A stretch of 64,000 nucleotides of DNA from JAGVSZ01 sp963747775 (lineage in GTDB: Bacteria > Pseudomonadota > Gammaproteobacteria > Burkholderiales > SG8-39). The notes beneath the pieces are model-generated. The model made no database searches. It saw nothing but the letters and a program-made list of their open reading frames with translations, and was not told the origin of the DNA. Position numbers and translations under genes: made by a program. Within the stretch, counting starts at the first letter, position 1; the number at the start of each line of letters is the position of its first letter. This document shows positions 45,608 to 55,600 of the stretch, piece by piece. Location of the stretch: contig CAVVGT010000012.1 of NCBI GenBank assembly GCA_963747775.1, forward strand, positions 136,409 to 200,408, given 5' to 3'.

Positions 45608-47379
45608 TGCACGCGCGGGTCCGGCAGGCGCTCGAGTACTGCCGCGCGGCAGGCATTCGCCGCGCGGTGTTCGTCGTCCCGTTCGAGCTCTCGGCCATGC
45701 AGGCAGCCGAACTGCGAGCGGATCCGTGCTGTGGGGCGCTTGTGACGCGCGCCGACTATTCAAGCGATGGCCTCGCGTGGCGGCTCCCCGCGACGCCGGG
45801 GACGATCGTTTTCCTGGGGGCCTGGCTCATGCTCACGCGGCGCATGCGCGCGCAGATTCGCGGTCGCGGACAGCGGGTCGTCCCGTGCGTGCGCGACGGA
45901 GCCTTCTGCTCGATTCCGCTCGCGCAGTTCCGGCGCTGGGCCGCCAAGGATCGGGTCATCCGGTGGCTCGGTGGGCTCGGGCCGAAGCACCCGATCGTGA
46001 GGGGCGTGCACGCCGCGCGGCGCGCCGGTGCCCTGCGTCGGGTGTGGCATGGCGTCATGCAGCAGGAGGTGCCCGCTTCGCCCGAGGGCGGGGACGACCA
46101 AACGGCCTTCTATCGCGCCCTGCTCGCCGCCGCGCGGGCGGCTGCGCCAAAGATCGATCCCGTTCCGCGTCGGGTCGTCCTCGTCAACGCCGGGCTTGCG
46201 GCGGGCGGTGCCGAGCGCCAGATCCTCAATACGCTCGTCGGGCTGGCCGATCGCGGACTCGAGAGCGCATGCTTACTCGGGGAGCACCTCGGCACTCCCG
46301 GACTCGATTTCTACCACGCGCAGTTCGAGGCGGCGAACGCGCAGGTGTTCGGCGTCGAGCGGCGGCTCGAGCTGTGGGAGCATGGGCTTGCGACGCTGCC
46401 TCCCGCGCTGGCGGAGCTCGTCGCGCGGCTGCCGATCCGGCTCATCGAAGACATCCTGAACCTGACCGAAGCGTTCCGCGAGCGCCGCCCCGAGATCGCG
46501 CATGCCTGGCAGGACGCGACGAGCATCCGCTGCGCGATCGCGGGCTTGATCGCTGGGGTGCCGCGCCTCGTGCTCTCGGCGCGGAACGTCAACCCGACGA
46601 ACTTTGACTACGGGCAGCCGTACATGCGCCCGGCGTATCGGGCGCTGGCCGAGCTGGACAACGTCGTTCTCGCGAACAACAGCGACGCGGGCGCCGACGA
46701 CTACGCGCGCTGGCTGAACCTGCCGCGCGCGCGGTTCGTGGTGGTCAGGAACGGTTTGGATCTCGACCGGATGAGGCCCGCGCCGGCACACGCCGTCGCC
46801 GCCTATCGCGCGCGGCTAGGCATCCCCGCGAATGCGCCGGTGGTCGGGTCGGTGTTCCGGTTCTGGGAAGAGAAGCGACCGATGCTCTGGCTGGAAGTGG
46901 CGCGGCGCGTTGCGGCGAGCGTGCCCGCCGCGCATTTCCTGCTGATCGGCGATGGCACCGCTCGCCCCGAGATGCAGAGCTTCGTCCGCAAGGCCAGCCT
47001 GGCGGCGCGCTGCCACATGCCCGGAACGATCGGGGATGTCGCGGCGGCGCTCGGTGCGATGACGGCGTTCCTGCTGACCTCGGCGTTCGAGGGCACGCCG
47101 AACGTGGTGATCGAGGCGCAGCGTGCGGGCGTCCCGGTGGTGGCCACGGACGCTGGCGGCACGCGCGACGCCGTGGAAGACGGCGTCACCGGCAGGATAC
47201 TCGCGACCGGCGATGCGGCGGTCATCGCGGACGCCGTGATCGGCGTCCTGTCCGATGAGGTCTTCCGAAGGACAGCGGCCGAGCGCGGTCCGGTGTTCGT
47301 CGGCGAGCGGTTCGCGCTCGGCCGCATGATCGACGAGACGCTCGCGATGTACGGCTATCCCTTGGGGTGGAGAGCATAG
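45607..47379 (+). CDS. Large GT4 glycosyltransferase with a novel N-terminal domain
   Basis: A 590-residue protein. Residues 1-190 form a domain that I do not recognise (RAVFVVPFELSAMQAAELRA, then a hydrophobic helix TIVFLGAWLMLTRRM). Residues 190-580 are a GT4 enzyme: VVLVNAGLAAGGAERQILNT is the glycine-loop start, VVGSVFRFWEEKRPMLWLEV the C-domain strand, and SAFEGTPNVVIEAQRAGVP the donor motif with paired glutamates. The start overlaps the methyltransferase stop. Its 3' end overlaps a convergent methyltransferase by 25 bases. Confidence 0.82.
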   Translation: MHARVRQALEYCRAAGIRRAVFVVPFELSAMQAAELRADPCCGALVTRADYSSDGLAWRLPATPGTIVFLGAWLMLTRRMRAQIRGRGQRVVPCVRDGAFCSIPLAQFRRWAAKDRVIRWLGGLGPKHPIVRGVHAARRAGALRRVWHGVMQQEVPASPEGGDDQTAFYRALLAAARAAAPKIDPVPRRVVLVNAGLAAGGAERQILNTLVGLADRGLESACLLGEHLGTPGLDFYHAQFEAANAQVFGVERRLELWEHGLATLPPALAELVARLPIRLIEDILNLTEAFRERRPEIAHAWQDATSIRCAIAGLIAGVPRLVLSARNVNPTNFDYGQPYMRPAYRALAELDNVVLANNSDAGADDYARWLNLPRARFVVVRNGLDLDRMRPAPAHAVAAYRARLGIPANAPVVGSVFRFWEEKRPMLWLEVARRVAASVPAAHFLLIGDGTARPEMQSFVRKASLAARCHMPGTIGDVAAALGAMTAFLLTSAFEGTPNVVIEAQRAGVPVVATDAGGTRDAVEDGVTGRILATGDAAVIADAVIGVLSDEVFRRTAAERGPVFVGERFALGRMIDETLAMYGYPLGWRA

Positions 47380-48128
47380 AGCACGCAGGCGCTGCCGAGC
47401 ACGCGCGCGAGCCTCTCGCGTGCGGCCATGGGCAGCCGCGGCCCGAGCACCATGTGGCCGGTATAGAAGAGCCCGAGCGGAATCACTTCGTCGACCTCGT
47501 AGCCGGCCGCGCGAAACATCGCCAGCCAGCGCCGGCGGCTGAAGAGCCACAGCTCGGAGATCGCGTTGCCGCGCTCGCCGTGACGCGGGACGATCGCGTA
47601 GCCCTGCAGGATCCCGACCAACCGCTTCATCTCGGCAAGCCAGCGCGCAGCTTCCCCGCGGCTCAGTCCGCGGCTCAGTCCGCGCGGCAGCAGGCGTGGC
47701 AGCTGTAGAACGATCCGCTGCGCCATTTCGACATAGTGCGCGATATTGGTCCAGAGCCGCCAGGTGCCGGTGGGCAGGATGTGCACGCAGCGGCCGCCGG
47801 GGCGCAGCACACGCACGACCTCGCGTATCAACCCTTCGATGTCCACGACGTGCTCGAGCACGTTGGATGAGAACACCACATCAAAGCTCGCATCGGGAAA
47901 TGGGATGCTGCGACCATCGTAGACGGTCACCGGAAATACCTGCTCACGCGCGTAGTTCGAGCCCTCGAGGTCAATCGAGGCGACGTCGAAGCCCGCCTCG
48001 GCGAGCCGTCTTGCCTGATAACCAGTGCCGCCGCCGATCTCAAGGACGCGCGCGCGGGCAGCGAGATGGGGCAGCGCCCGGGTGAGCTCGTGCTCGCGCA
48101 GGACGTGGAGGAACTCGACGTTGAACAA
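47355..48128 (-). CDS. Class I SAM methyltransferase
   Basis: A methyltransferase of about 257 residues. Motif I is VLEIGGGTGYQARRL, the strand-2 acid is in ASIDLEG, and FDVVFSSNVLEHVVDIEGLI with VLRPGGRCVHILP gives the strand-4/5 region. A hydrophobic segment in the C-terminal half is not long enough to be a convincing transmembrane helix. The best start is TTG 48128, which leaves a 10-base gap to the upstream gene; an ATG further upstream would overlap that gene. The acceptor is unknown. Confidence 0.78.
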   Translation of the reverse strand: MFNVEFLHVLREHELTRALPHLAARARVLEIGGGTGYQARRLAEAGFDVASIDLEGSNYAREQVFPVTVYDGRSIPFPDASFDVVFSSNVLEHVVDIEGLIREVVRVLRPGGRCVHILPTGTWRLWTNIAHYVEMAQRIVLQLPRLLPRGLSRGLSRGEAARWLAEMKRLVGILQGYAIVPRHGERGNAISELWLFSRRRWLAMFRAAGYEVDEVIPLGLFYTGHMVLGPRLPMAARERLARVLGSACVLYALHPKG

Positions 48129-48138
48129 GGTGCCGCGG

Positions 48139-49179
48139 CTACCTGATCGCGCGAACCTTGCGACCGACGTAGAGGATCGTGTCTGCGCGGCCATATCGCA
48201 GGTCGTACAGCCCGGCCGGGTCGCCCGTCGCGGCGCGCTCCGATCGCTGGGGTTCGAGGATGGCGAGCGCGCGCGTGACGCGGTCTTCGAGCTCAAGGTA
48301 CGCGCCGGAAAGTGCGTCGAGCAACCGGATCGTGCGCGCATGCAGACGACGGAAGTCGAGCAGCATGCGAAGCTTTTCCGCGAGACCCTTGCGTCTTCGC
48401 CACGACGCCGCGCCATAGGCTTCATCCAGGCGCGCTTTGAGGGCCGCCTGCATCTGCGTGCGGATATCGGCCAGGTTCTGCGCCAGCTTCGCGGCCTCGT
48501 CCGGATGATCGCGACGGAACTCGGCGATTACCCGGTCGCGTGCCGCCTGGTTTCGCGATGCTTCGTAGACCGCAGCGTCGTCGGCGAAATCGGCAAGACC
48601 GAGGAACTCGCGCTCGAATCCGGCTTCGGCCAGCAAGGCGGCGAGGCTCTCGGGCGTGACGCTCCGAACGTGCTGCCAACGGTGGAACAGGGTGCCGCAG
48701 GACGGGCAAAAGGCGCTCTGGAGCTCCAGATCCTCGCTGTTCGGCGTGGAGACGATGAAGCGTCCGCCGACGGGGAGGAAGCGGTTCACCCGCGCGAGCA
48801 TCGGGCGCAGGTCAGGATCCAGCAGGTGCTCGATCACCTCCATGAGCAACACGACGTCGAACTGCTCGCCCGAGCCCGCGCCCACCGCGCCGAGAAAGCC
48901 GCGCCGCTCGCCGACGCGCTGCATCAGCGCGGTCTGACGCTCAGGCGAGGGCTCGAACCCGGCCGTCGGATAGCCCTGATCGACGAGCAGGCGGATGATG
49001 TGGCCGCTACCCGCGCCGTAGTCCAGATGCCGGCCGCCCGGCTTCAGGAACGGCCTCACGGCCTCGAGAAACGCCGGCCCGGCTGCACGGCCGAACGAGA
49101 GCTCGTCCAGCCGTGTCCGTGCGACCCCGTCCCAGAACGTGTTGACGAGCTCCGGCGTCCATTCGAGGCGCTTCACCAT
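48139..49179 (-). CDS. SAM methyltransferase with zinc-ribbon-like insert and coiled tail
   Basis: A 346-residue protein. Residues 1-180 are a class I methyltransferase (GRHLDYGAGSGHIIRLLVDQ, then EVIEHLLDPDLRPML and GGRFIVSTPNSE). A CPSCGTLFHRWQH segment, a C-x-x-C-x(4)-H-x(3)-H pattern, may bind metal; it is followed by about 90 residues of charged helix typical of a coiled coil. The start at ATG 49179 keeps the domain complete. It is upstream of, and probably co-transcribed with, the next methyltransferase. Confidence 0.78.
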   Translation of the reverse strand: MVKRLEWTPELVNTFWDGVARTRLDELSFGRAAGPAFLEAVRPFLKPGGRHLDYGAGSGHIIRLLVDQGYPTAGFEPSPERQTALMQRVGERRGFLGAVGAGSGEQFDVVLLMEVIEHLLDPDLRPMLARVNRFLPVGGRFIVSTPNSEDLELQSAFCPSCGTLFHRWQHVRSVTPESLAALLAEAGFEREFLGLADFADDAAVYEASRNQAARDRVIAEFRRDHPDEAAKLAQNLADIRTQMQAALKARLDEAYGAASWRRRKGLAEKLRMLLDFRRLHARTIRLLDALSGAYLELEDRVTRALAILEPQRSERAATGDPAGLYDLRYGRADTILYVGRKVRAIR

Positions 49180-49396
49180 CGCTTCGGCACGCCCACACTC
49201 CGCCGCCTGCAGAGACCGATGTCGGTTGCCCGCGATTGCGGGCAACCGTATGATCCCTGCCGGCTATTCAAAAGCGGTGCGTTCATTCTGGAAAGAGGCG
49301 AACCCCTGACGTGAAGTCACGATCGCGGAACGCCCGAATCTTAGTGCTTCTCGCAGTGTCCCGTGACTTCGCCCGGGCTTCTCCGGTCACCGCGAA

Positions 49397-51506
49397 ATGA
49401 GCGCCCGTCTCGCCAGTCTGTTTCAATCCACCCGAACGGCGCTGCGACTGCTCGTCGAGGGCGAGCTGCGCGAGATCGCGCGCCGGGGCTACCGTCTCAT
49501 CGGCACTCGCGTCGCGGTTGCTCCCGCGACGCTGGCGCCGATCGATCAATACGAGGCGTGGCTCTCGGTCAACCGCTGGACGCTCAAGGCACGAAGGCAC
49601 CTGATCAACCGCCTCGCCGAGCACGAATGGGCAGACCTGAAATTCACGGTGCTCGTGAGTGTCGAGCCGGGGGATCTGGCCGGGCTCGCGCACACGCTCG
49701 ACTCGCTCGACCAACAGGTCTACGAGAATTGGGAGGCCCTGATCGTCACCCGGGATGCGACCGCGGCGTACGCGGAACGGATGGTCGGATTGATTCCCGG
49801 GGGTCGGACGCGCGTTGTTGCCGTGCAGGCGCCCCACGAAGCGCTCGGGCTCGCAACCGGGCGGTTCGTCCTGCGGCTCTGCCCCGGGGACCGGCTCGGA
49901 CCCGACGCGCTCGCCGAGTTCGCGCTCGAACTTGCAGACTTCCCGGGCACCGACCTCATCTTCTGCGACGACGACGAGGGCCGCGTCGACGGGTCGCGCC
50001 TAGCGCCGCGGTTCAAGCCGGACTGGTCGCCCGAGTCCTATGCAACGCTCAACTTCCCGCGCCAGGCGGTGCTGGTGCGGCGCACGGCTCTAGACCGCCA
50101 CAGTGCGATGTCCTTGTTCGCCGCGGATCCCCTGCACGAGATCGTCGGTTCGGATGCGAGCGGGGAGCCTCGTGTGAGACACCTTCAGCTGGTGTTGCAC
50201 CATCGGAGCGCGGACAGCGGGGATGGCACCGATACCGGGACGCTCCTCGCTCGATACGATCGCAGCCTCCCACTCAACCCCAATCTTGCACGTACCGGAA
50301 ATGGTGTCGCGATCGTGCCACGGCGGGTTGTTCGCGGCGCGGTGCCGCCGATCCGGGCGATGATGTTCACGCCGAATCTCAATCGCGAGGGCGCGCCGTA
50401 CTCGCAATTCGAGCTCACGCGCGCCTTGCGCGATCGCGGGGTGATCGACCCGCAGGTGATCTCCTTCCACGACGGCCCGTTGCATGAGCTTTACCGTTCG
50501 GCCGGGATTCCGGTGCACGTCCATGATCCGATCCTGACCGAGATCCCGACGCTGCGCCGCTATGAGCGGGTCATCGCACGACTTGCGCGCTTTATCCGAC
50601 ATCGCAGGCCAGGCGTGGTGTACGCCAACACGCTGCTCAACTTCCCGGCAATCGAAGCGGCCAACCGGGAAGGGATGCCGTCGATCTGGAATCCCCGCGA
50701 GAGCGAGCCCTGGCAGAGCGCCTTTGGATACTTGAGCGAATCGGTCGCGCGGAGGGCGCTCTCGTGTTTTCCGCTGCCGTACCGGGTTGTGTTCGTGGCG
50801 CACGCGACCGAGAACGCGTGGGCGCGCTTCAATGTCGCGCACAACGCCGCGGTCATTCACAACGGGCTCGACATGCGCCGGTTCGCGCCGAGCCAGGCCC
50901 CGGCCGCCCGGACGCACGCGCGCCAATCGCTCGGCGTGGGCGATGGCGAGTTGATGGTGCTGCTCCTCGGAACGGTTTGCGAACGCAAGGGGCAGCGCGA
51001 TCTCGCTGCGGCGATTGCACGGCTCGACCCGAGCCTCGTCGCCCGCGCCTGGTTTTTCATCGTCGGCGACGAGCCCGGTTCCTACAGCGACGAGCTCAAG
51101 CGCGACATCGCGAAGCTGCCGCCGAGAAGCCGCGGCTCGGGTGAGGGTGGTCCCCACGACCAGCGACGTCGGCTTGTACTACCGCGCTGCCGACGTCTTT
51201 GTGCTCACCTCGCGGTTCGAGAGCTTCCCGCGCGTGATCCTCGAGGCGATGGCGCACGCGCTGCCGATCGTGACCACCCCGTGCTTCGGGGTGACGGAAC
51301 AGGTAGTGGAGGGGCGCAACGCGTTGTTCTACACGCGGGCGATGCGAATCGACTGGCCGTCACGCTGTCGGAGCCGATGAAGGACGACGGAGTTGCGCGC
51401 GGCGATGAGCGGTGCGTCGACCGCCAGGATGGGCGAGATGGCGACGTTCGACGAAATGGTGGGCGAGTACGCCGAGATCCTCAGAGAGGCGTACCTGAGC
51501 CGATGA
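49397..51506 (+). CDS. Two-domain glycosyltransferase (GT2-like + GT4), frameshifted C-terminus
   Basis: A protein of about 700 residues. The N-terminal half resembles a GT2 enzyme (FTVLVSVEPGDLAGLAHTLD, LRLCPGDRLGPDAL and LIFCDDDEG, a D-x-D-like site). The C-terminal half is a GT4 (RAMMFTPNLNREGAPYSQFE, VLLLGTVCERKGQRDLAAA, and, after shifts near 51.12 and 51.35 kb, YYRAADVFVLTSRFESFPRV with VILEAMAHALPIV). The true stop is at 51506, after a further shift near 51.38 kb. Two active domains in one chain suggest a bifunctional polymer-building enzyme. Confidence 0.78.
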
Positions 51507-52557
51507 CTTCGTCAGGCTCGACTCGCTCGCGATCTACCATTGGGCTCCGTCCGGCTCTGGTGACGGGCCACGTCGGCTCGATCGGTTCGTTTTCCCGGTA
51601 GGTTGGCCGGGGTCGGCCACGCCGCATCACGCGGAGCAACTCGCGCGGGGCTACCGCGCGTGCCCGCTGAATTCGCCGACGTTTGGCCAGGACCTTGCCG
51701 AGGCCGCGAATCGCGTCGATCTTGGCGTGCACCAGCACCTTCCCCCGTCCCCTGAGTGCGAACTGAAGGGTGCTATAGACGTTGAGCGCGAGGTGATAGG
51801 GAAGATAGACCCAGAACATCCATCCGGGCATGTTCTTCACGAAGGTCCAGACGAGATTCCGGTGCCCGTGGTAGAGCTGAAAGTCACTGTAGGTACCGGC
51901 CACGGCCGAGCCGATGTGATGGACAACTGCATCGGGGACGTACATGCAGCGGTGGCCGGCAAGTCGGAATCGGAAGCCGAGGTCCACGTCCTCAGCGTAG
52001 CAGAAGTAATCCTCATCGAACCCACCGACCGAGAGCAGCGCATCGGTACGGTAAAGCGCGGCGGCAGCGCAAGGCGAGAAGATCTCGGTCGGCCGGAGGT
52101 ATCGGCCGGCCGGCGACAAACCGTGCCCCTCGCGCCAGAAGTTACCCGAGACATGGTAGGCGTCCCCGACGCCATCCAGGCCTGCGCCATCCTCGGAGGA
52201 CAAGAGGCGGCTGCCGAATGCCACGTACTCAGAGTTTGCCTCCGCGGCAGCGAGCAGGCGCTCCAGCCAATCGGGCCGAGGGAAGGCATCCGGATTGAGC
52301 AATGCCGTCCATTCGTTGCGCGGTGAGCGCGCGAGCCCGTAGTTGTTGCCGCCGGAGAATCCCAGGTTTCTCGTGCTTCTGAGCAACCGGATTTTCGGAT
52401 GATTACGCTCGACGGACTCCACCGAGCGGTCGGTGCTCGCGTTATCGACGATCACGACCGAGAAGTCGCGGAATGTCTGTCGTTCCAGCGCGGCGATGCA
52501 GCGATCGAGCCACGGTCCGGCGTTGTAGTTGACGATGAGGACTGTTACGAGCGACAT
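51481..52557 (-). CDS. GT2 glycosyltransferase (WbbL-like), paralogue of 38313-39365
   Basis: A 358-residue GT2 enzyme. VTVLIVNYNAGPWLDRCIAA, VVIVDNASTDRSVESV, LLNPDAFPRPDWLERLL and FDEDYFCYAEDVDLGFRFRL occupy the same positions as in the GT2 at 38.3 kb, followed by the same membrane-associated tail (FWVYLPYHLALNVYSTLQFA). The C-terminal 40 residues differ. ATG start 52557. Its 3' end overlaps the preceding glycosyltransferase by 26 bases on opposite strands. Confidence 0.88.
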   Translation of the reverse strand: MSLVTVLIVNYNAGPWLDRCIAALERQTFRDFSVVIVDNASTDRSVESVERNHPKIRLLRSTRNLGFSGGNNYGLARSPRNEWTALLNPDAFPRPDWLERLLAAAEANSEYVAFGSRLLSSEDGAGLDGVGDAYHVSGNFWREGHGLSPAGRYLRPTEIFSPCAAAALYRTDALLSVGGFDEDYFCYAEDVDLGFRFRLAGHRCMYVPDAVVHHIGSAVAGTYSDFQLYHGHRNLVWTFVKNMPGWMFWVYLPYHLALNVYSTLQFALRGRGKVLVHAKIDAIRGLGKVLAKRRRIQRARAVAPRELLRVMRRGRPRPTYRENEPIEPTWPVTRAGRSPMVDRERVEPDEVIGSGTPL

Positions 52558-52859
52558 CAGGTCAGCGTAGTGCGATGACGCGAATGCCCTTGATCGGGCG
52601 CTTGAGGAACGAGAACATCTCGCCGCGCAAGACAAGGTCACGCTGTTCTGGCCGCACTGGCGAGCGTTGCTGCTCCGGTCGCGTTGCTTCGGCCAAGACC
52701 CCATGGAAAGGTAGCACAGCTTCGGCCCGGCCGGCCGCTCGCGGCGCCGCTCAAAGTGAGGCAGTCGGGTCACAGTGCCAGCGAAGACGCGCGGGTCAGA
52801 CCACCGGATCGTCGGTACGGCCCCGGAAACGGCGGCACCGGGATGTACAATGTACCAAT

Positions 52860-53006
52860 GTGACCCCCGAGTCGAGCGCCGACCCAGAAGCCAAGCGCAT
52901 GGGGAAGGGCACCGGCCAGTCGGCCACGTTCAGCTTCGGCACGCACGCGCTGACGGAAAACCGCAATCGCCTACTTGTCGACCTGGCGACACCGATGCGA
53001 CGCTGA
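52860..53006 (+). pseudogene. IS5-like transposase fragment
   Basis: About 45 residues, DPEAKRMGKGTGQSATFSFG then THALTENRNRLLVDLATPMRR, resemble the segment between catalytic domains in IS5-family DDE transposases, where DPEA, KG-G, GHALTENR and LVVD recur. The frame ends at a stop after MRR, and the rest of the transposase is missing on both sides. The flanking 52558-53244 has no other gene that I can support. Confidence 0.5.
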
Positions 53007-53447
53007 CCGAGCCCATTGCTGCCTGCTTTATACTCGACCGCAGGCGTAGGGGACGACGCGCCCCCGCGCTTACCCTCGCTTCGACATTGGTGCCTTGAAT
53101 TGACGCCTTTGATGCGGCTCCAGCACGAAACAATCTCGCGTAAAACACCCGGACGCTTCCGGACGACTGGTCTAAGCCTCTCAGGTTCAGCGCTTGCCGG
53201 GACCACCCGCTGCTACTCTTCTTTCCCAGAGATTCCCCTTGGAAATGCTTAGATCTTCGGGGCTACTTCAAACAGCCTGCGCATGGGTCTACCGCTCCTA
53301 CGGGGCTCTCCCCGCGCCCGCTCGCGACCTCGTTCGTAGATTGAGCCCACGTGTACGACACCCCCTCCGAGATTTCATCGTCCACCGCGCGATGGACCTG
53401 CGACAAACGCATCTGACGAGTCTGGACATAGATCGAGTTCCACGACG

Positions 53448-54605
53448 ATGCGCCGGCACGATGCTGAGGCGCTCGGAGTAACGATTGTTGGTTATCCGCG
53501 AGGCGAGTTCGGCACTGGAGAAAGCGCAAGACTTCTTGCGAAGTGCCTCGTGGCTTCCCATGTTCCGTTTGAGTTCTACCAAGTCAAATGGGCTGTCCCT
53601 GGGGGGATGGGAGACACGAGCGTTTCGGAAAATCTCGTCGACGACCCCGTGTATCCTATCCAGGTCTACTGCATGAGCGCCGACCAGGTACGGCTGATCC
53701 CCGTATTTCACGGTCGCAACTTCTGGGCAGGGCGTTACCGAATTGGCTCCTGGTTTTGGGAATTGTCGCGCTTTCCCGACAGATGGAGAGATGCCTTCGC
53801 TCAAGTCGATGAAGTCTGGGTTGCTTCTCGTTTCGTTCAGGAGGCGATCGCATCAGCGACAACCAAGCCGGTGATTCATATCCCGCTGGCCGTCGAGTTC
53901 TCTGTCTCGCGCCCGTATTCGCGAGCTGAGTTTGGCCTACCCGCCGATCGCTTCCTATTCCTGTTTGTGTTTGACCTGAATTCGTATGCGGCTCGCAAGA
54001 ATCCTCGTGCGTGCATCGACGCCTTCGTTAAGGCGTTTGGGGACCAACCAAATCTGCCTGTCGGCCTAGTCATCAAGACAATGCATGGCCATGCCTATGG
54101 CGATGCCTTCCGGGAACTCAGAGAGGCTGCAGCGAGGGATGCTCGGATCCAGCTGATCGATCGAGTCTTTGCTCGAGACCAGCTCTACGGCCTTCAGTCG
54201 GTGTGTGACTGCTTCGTGTCGTTGCATCGAGCTGAAGGGTTTGGACTGGGGATTGCCGAGATGATGCTTCTAGGGAAGCCCGTGATCGTCACGGGGTACT
54301 CCGGCAATATGGATTTCACGACTCCGGACAACGCATGTCTTGTCCGCTATCAGCTGGTTCCCGTTCAGCCAGAAGAGTATCCAGAGGGAGAGGGGCAGGT
54401 GTGGGCGGATCCCGACAAGGATCACGCCGCCTCTTATATGCGCGAAATCGCCTCGAATAGTGAGCTCAGGACGCGGCTCGGCCGCGCAGGCAGCGAGTTC
54501 ATCCAACGAAACTATTCTGTGGAGTCCGTTTCGGGTCAGATATTGGCTCGCCTAAAAGCAATTCACGACCCAGCCAAACATCGCGACACAAGTAATGCCG
54601 CATGA
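53448..54605 (+). CDS. GT4 glycosyltransferase of lower GC, probable longer N-terminus
   Basis: A 385-residue GT4 enzyme in DNA with visibly more A/T at third positions than its neighbours, suggesting recent import. Motifs include VTIVGYPRGEFGTGESARLL, HGRNFWAGRYRIGSWFWELS, FVFDLNSYAARKNPRACIDA and the donor site LHRAEGFGLGIAEMMLLGKP with paired glutamates. An additional 65-residue start (MLRSSGLLQTACAWVYRSYG) lies from ATG 53245 in another frame and runs into this one. A single shift near 53450 would join them, so the real gene may begin at 53245. Confidence 0.82.
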   Translation: MRRHDAEALGVTIVGYPRGEFGTGESARLLAKCLVASHVPFEFYQVKWAVPGGMGDTSVSENLVDDPVYPIQVYCMSADQVRLIPVFHGRNFWAGRYRIGSWFWELSRFPDRWRDAFAQVDEVWVASRFVQEAIASATTKPVIHIPLAVEFSVSRPYSRAEFGLPADRFLFLFVFDLNSYAARKNPRACIDAFVKAFGDQPNLPVGLVIKTMHGHAYGDAFRELREAAARDARIQLIDRVFARDQLYGLQSVCDCFVSLHRAEGFGLGIAEMMLLGKPVIVTGYSGNMDFTTPDNACLVRYQLVPVQPEEYPEGEGQVWADPDKDHAASYMREIASNSELRTRLGRAGSEFIQRNYSVESVSGQILARLKAIHDPAKHRDTSNAA

Positions 54606-54673
54606 CCGCGTGCGTGCTCACCGACAGCGTCGCCTAAGCGAAGCACGACTGCGATTGTAGGAATTCGCATTCA

Positions 54674-55598
54674 TCAAAACATCGAATTTGAGATAGGTTC
54701 TAGTACGTTCGGTCTTGTCGCAAGAAACATCCATCGCAGCGTCTCTTCCATCGGTATGCTCGGAAGGGTTCCGATGCGATGCCTCAGCTTCCTACCGATC
54801 CCGACCAGCCGCCTCACGTCATTGGCCCGCACGAAGGCGGGGTTGACCTTCACCGTGATGTCATACCCGGCTATATCGGACATCATGCGCAGGATCTCCG
54901 AAGTGAGTAGGCGACCCCTGAACAGACGTTGAAGGGCTCGCCCGCCGGGGCCAGTTCAGCAGGCGGCGGTAAATGACCGCCACGATGCGCACATCCGAGA
55001 AGTCGCGCGCGACATCGACGTTGCCGAGTTCAATTTCCCGCGCGCCCGCTTGGAAATGCGAAACGATCTTCGGAATCAGAAAGTCTGGAGCCTGGCCTAC
55101 GCCGGTGTAGTTGAACGGGCGCGCGATGACGATAGGGAGCCGGTCCATCCAGAGGCGCGCGAGGTATTCCATCGCGAGCTTGCTGACCGCATAGTCGTTT
55201 GCAGGCGCCGGGGGCACCGACTCGTCTATCCCTTCCACGGACGCATTGCCGTAGATATTCGCGCTGCTCGCAAGCAGCACGGCTCGCGGCGTCGCGTCAA
55301 GCGCGGCGAGCGCCTCGAGCAGGTTGCGGGTGCCGAGAATGTTGACGCGGTAGATGGCCTCGACATCGCCGTGCGCGACGAACGAGATCGCGGCGAGGTG
55401 CACTACGACATTCGGGCCGGACAGCAGCAATCACCCTGTGCAGTTGGTCCCGATCGCAAAGGTCAACGACGTGCACATCCGAGCCGGCCTCCTCGCCGTG
55501 ATGTGCGGTGCCGAATACCCGGTAACCAGCTGTCTCCAGCTCGGGCCGTAGGTAACGGCCGGTGAAGCCTGAATTCCGGTGACGAGCGCGCGTGTCAT
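54674..55598 (-). CDS. rmd: GDP-6-deoxy-D-mannose reductase (Rmd), frameshifted
   Basis: Extended SDR that reduces GDP-4-keto-6-deoxy-D-mannose to GDP-D-rhamnose. Joined frames give MTRALVTGIQ, GFTGRYLRPELETAGYRVFG, VVVHLAAISFVAHGDVEAIY, LLASSANIYGNASVEG, DYAVSKLAMEYLARLW (the YxxxK) and ARPFNYTGVGQ, and end VNPAFVRANDVRRLVG then SNSMF. Three or more shifts lie near 55.57, 55.42 and 54.88-54.95 kb. The start is three bases after the gmd stop. Rmd versus a related reductase is inferred from the gmd neighbour. Confidence 0.82.
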
Positions 55599-55600
55599 GG

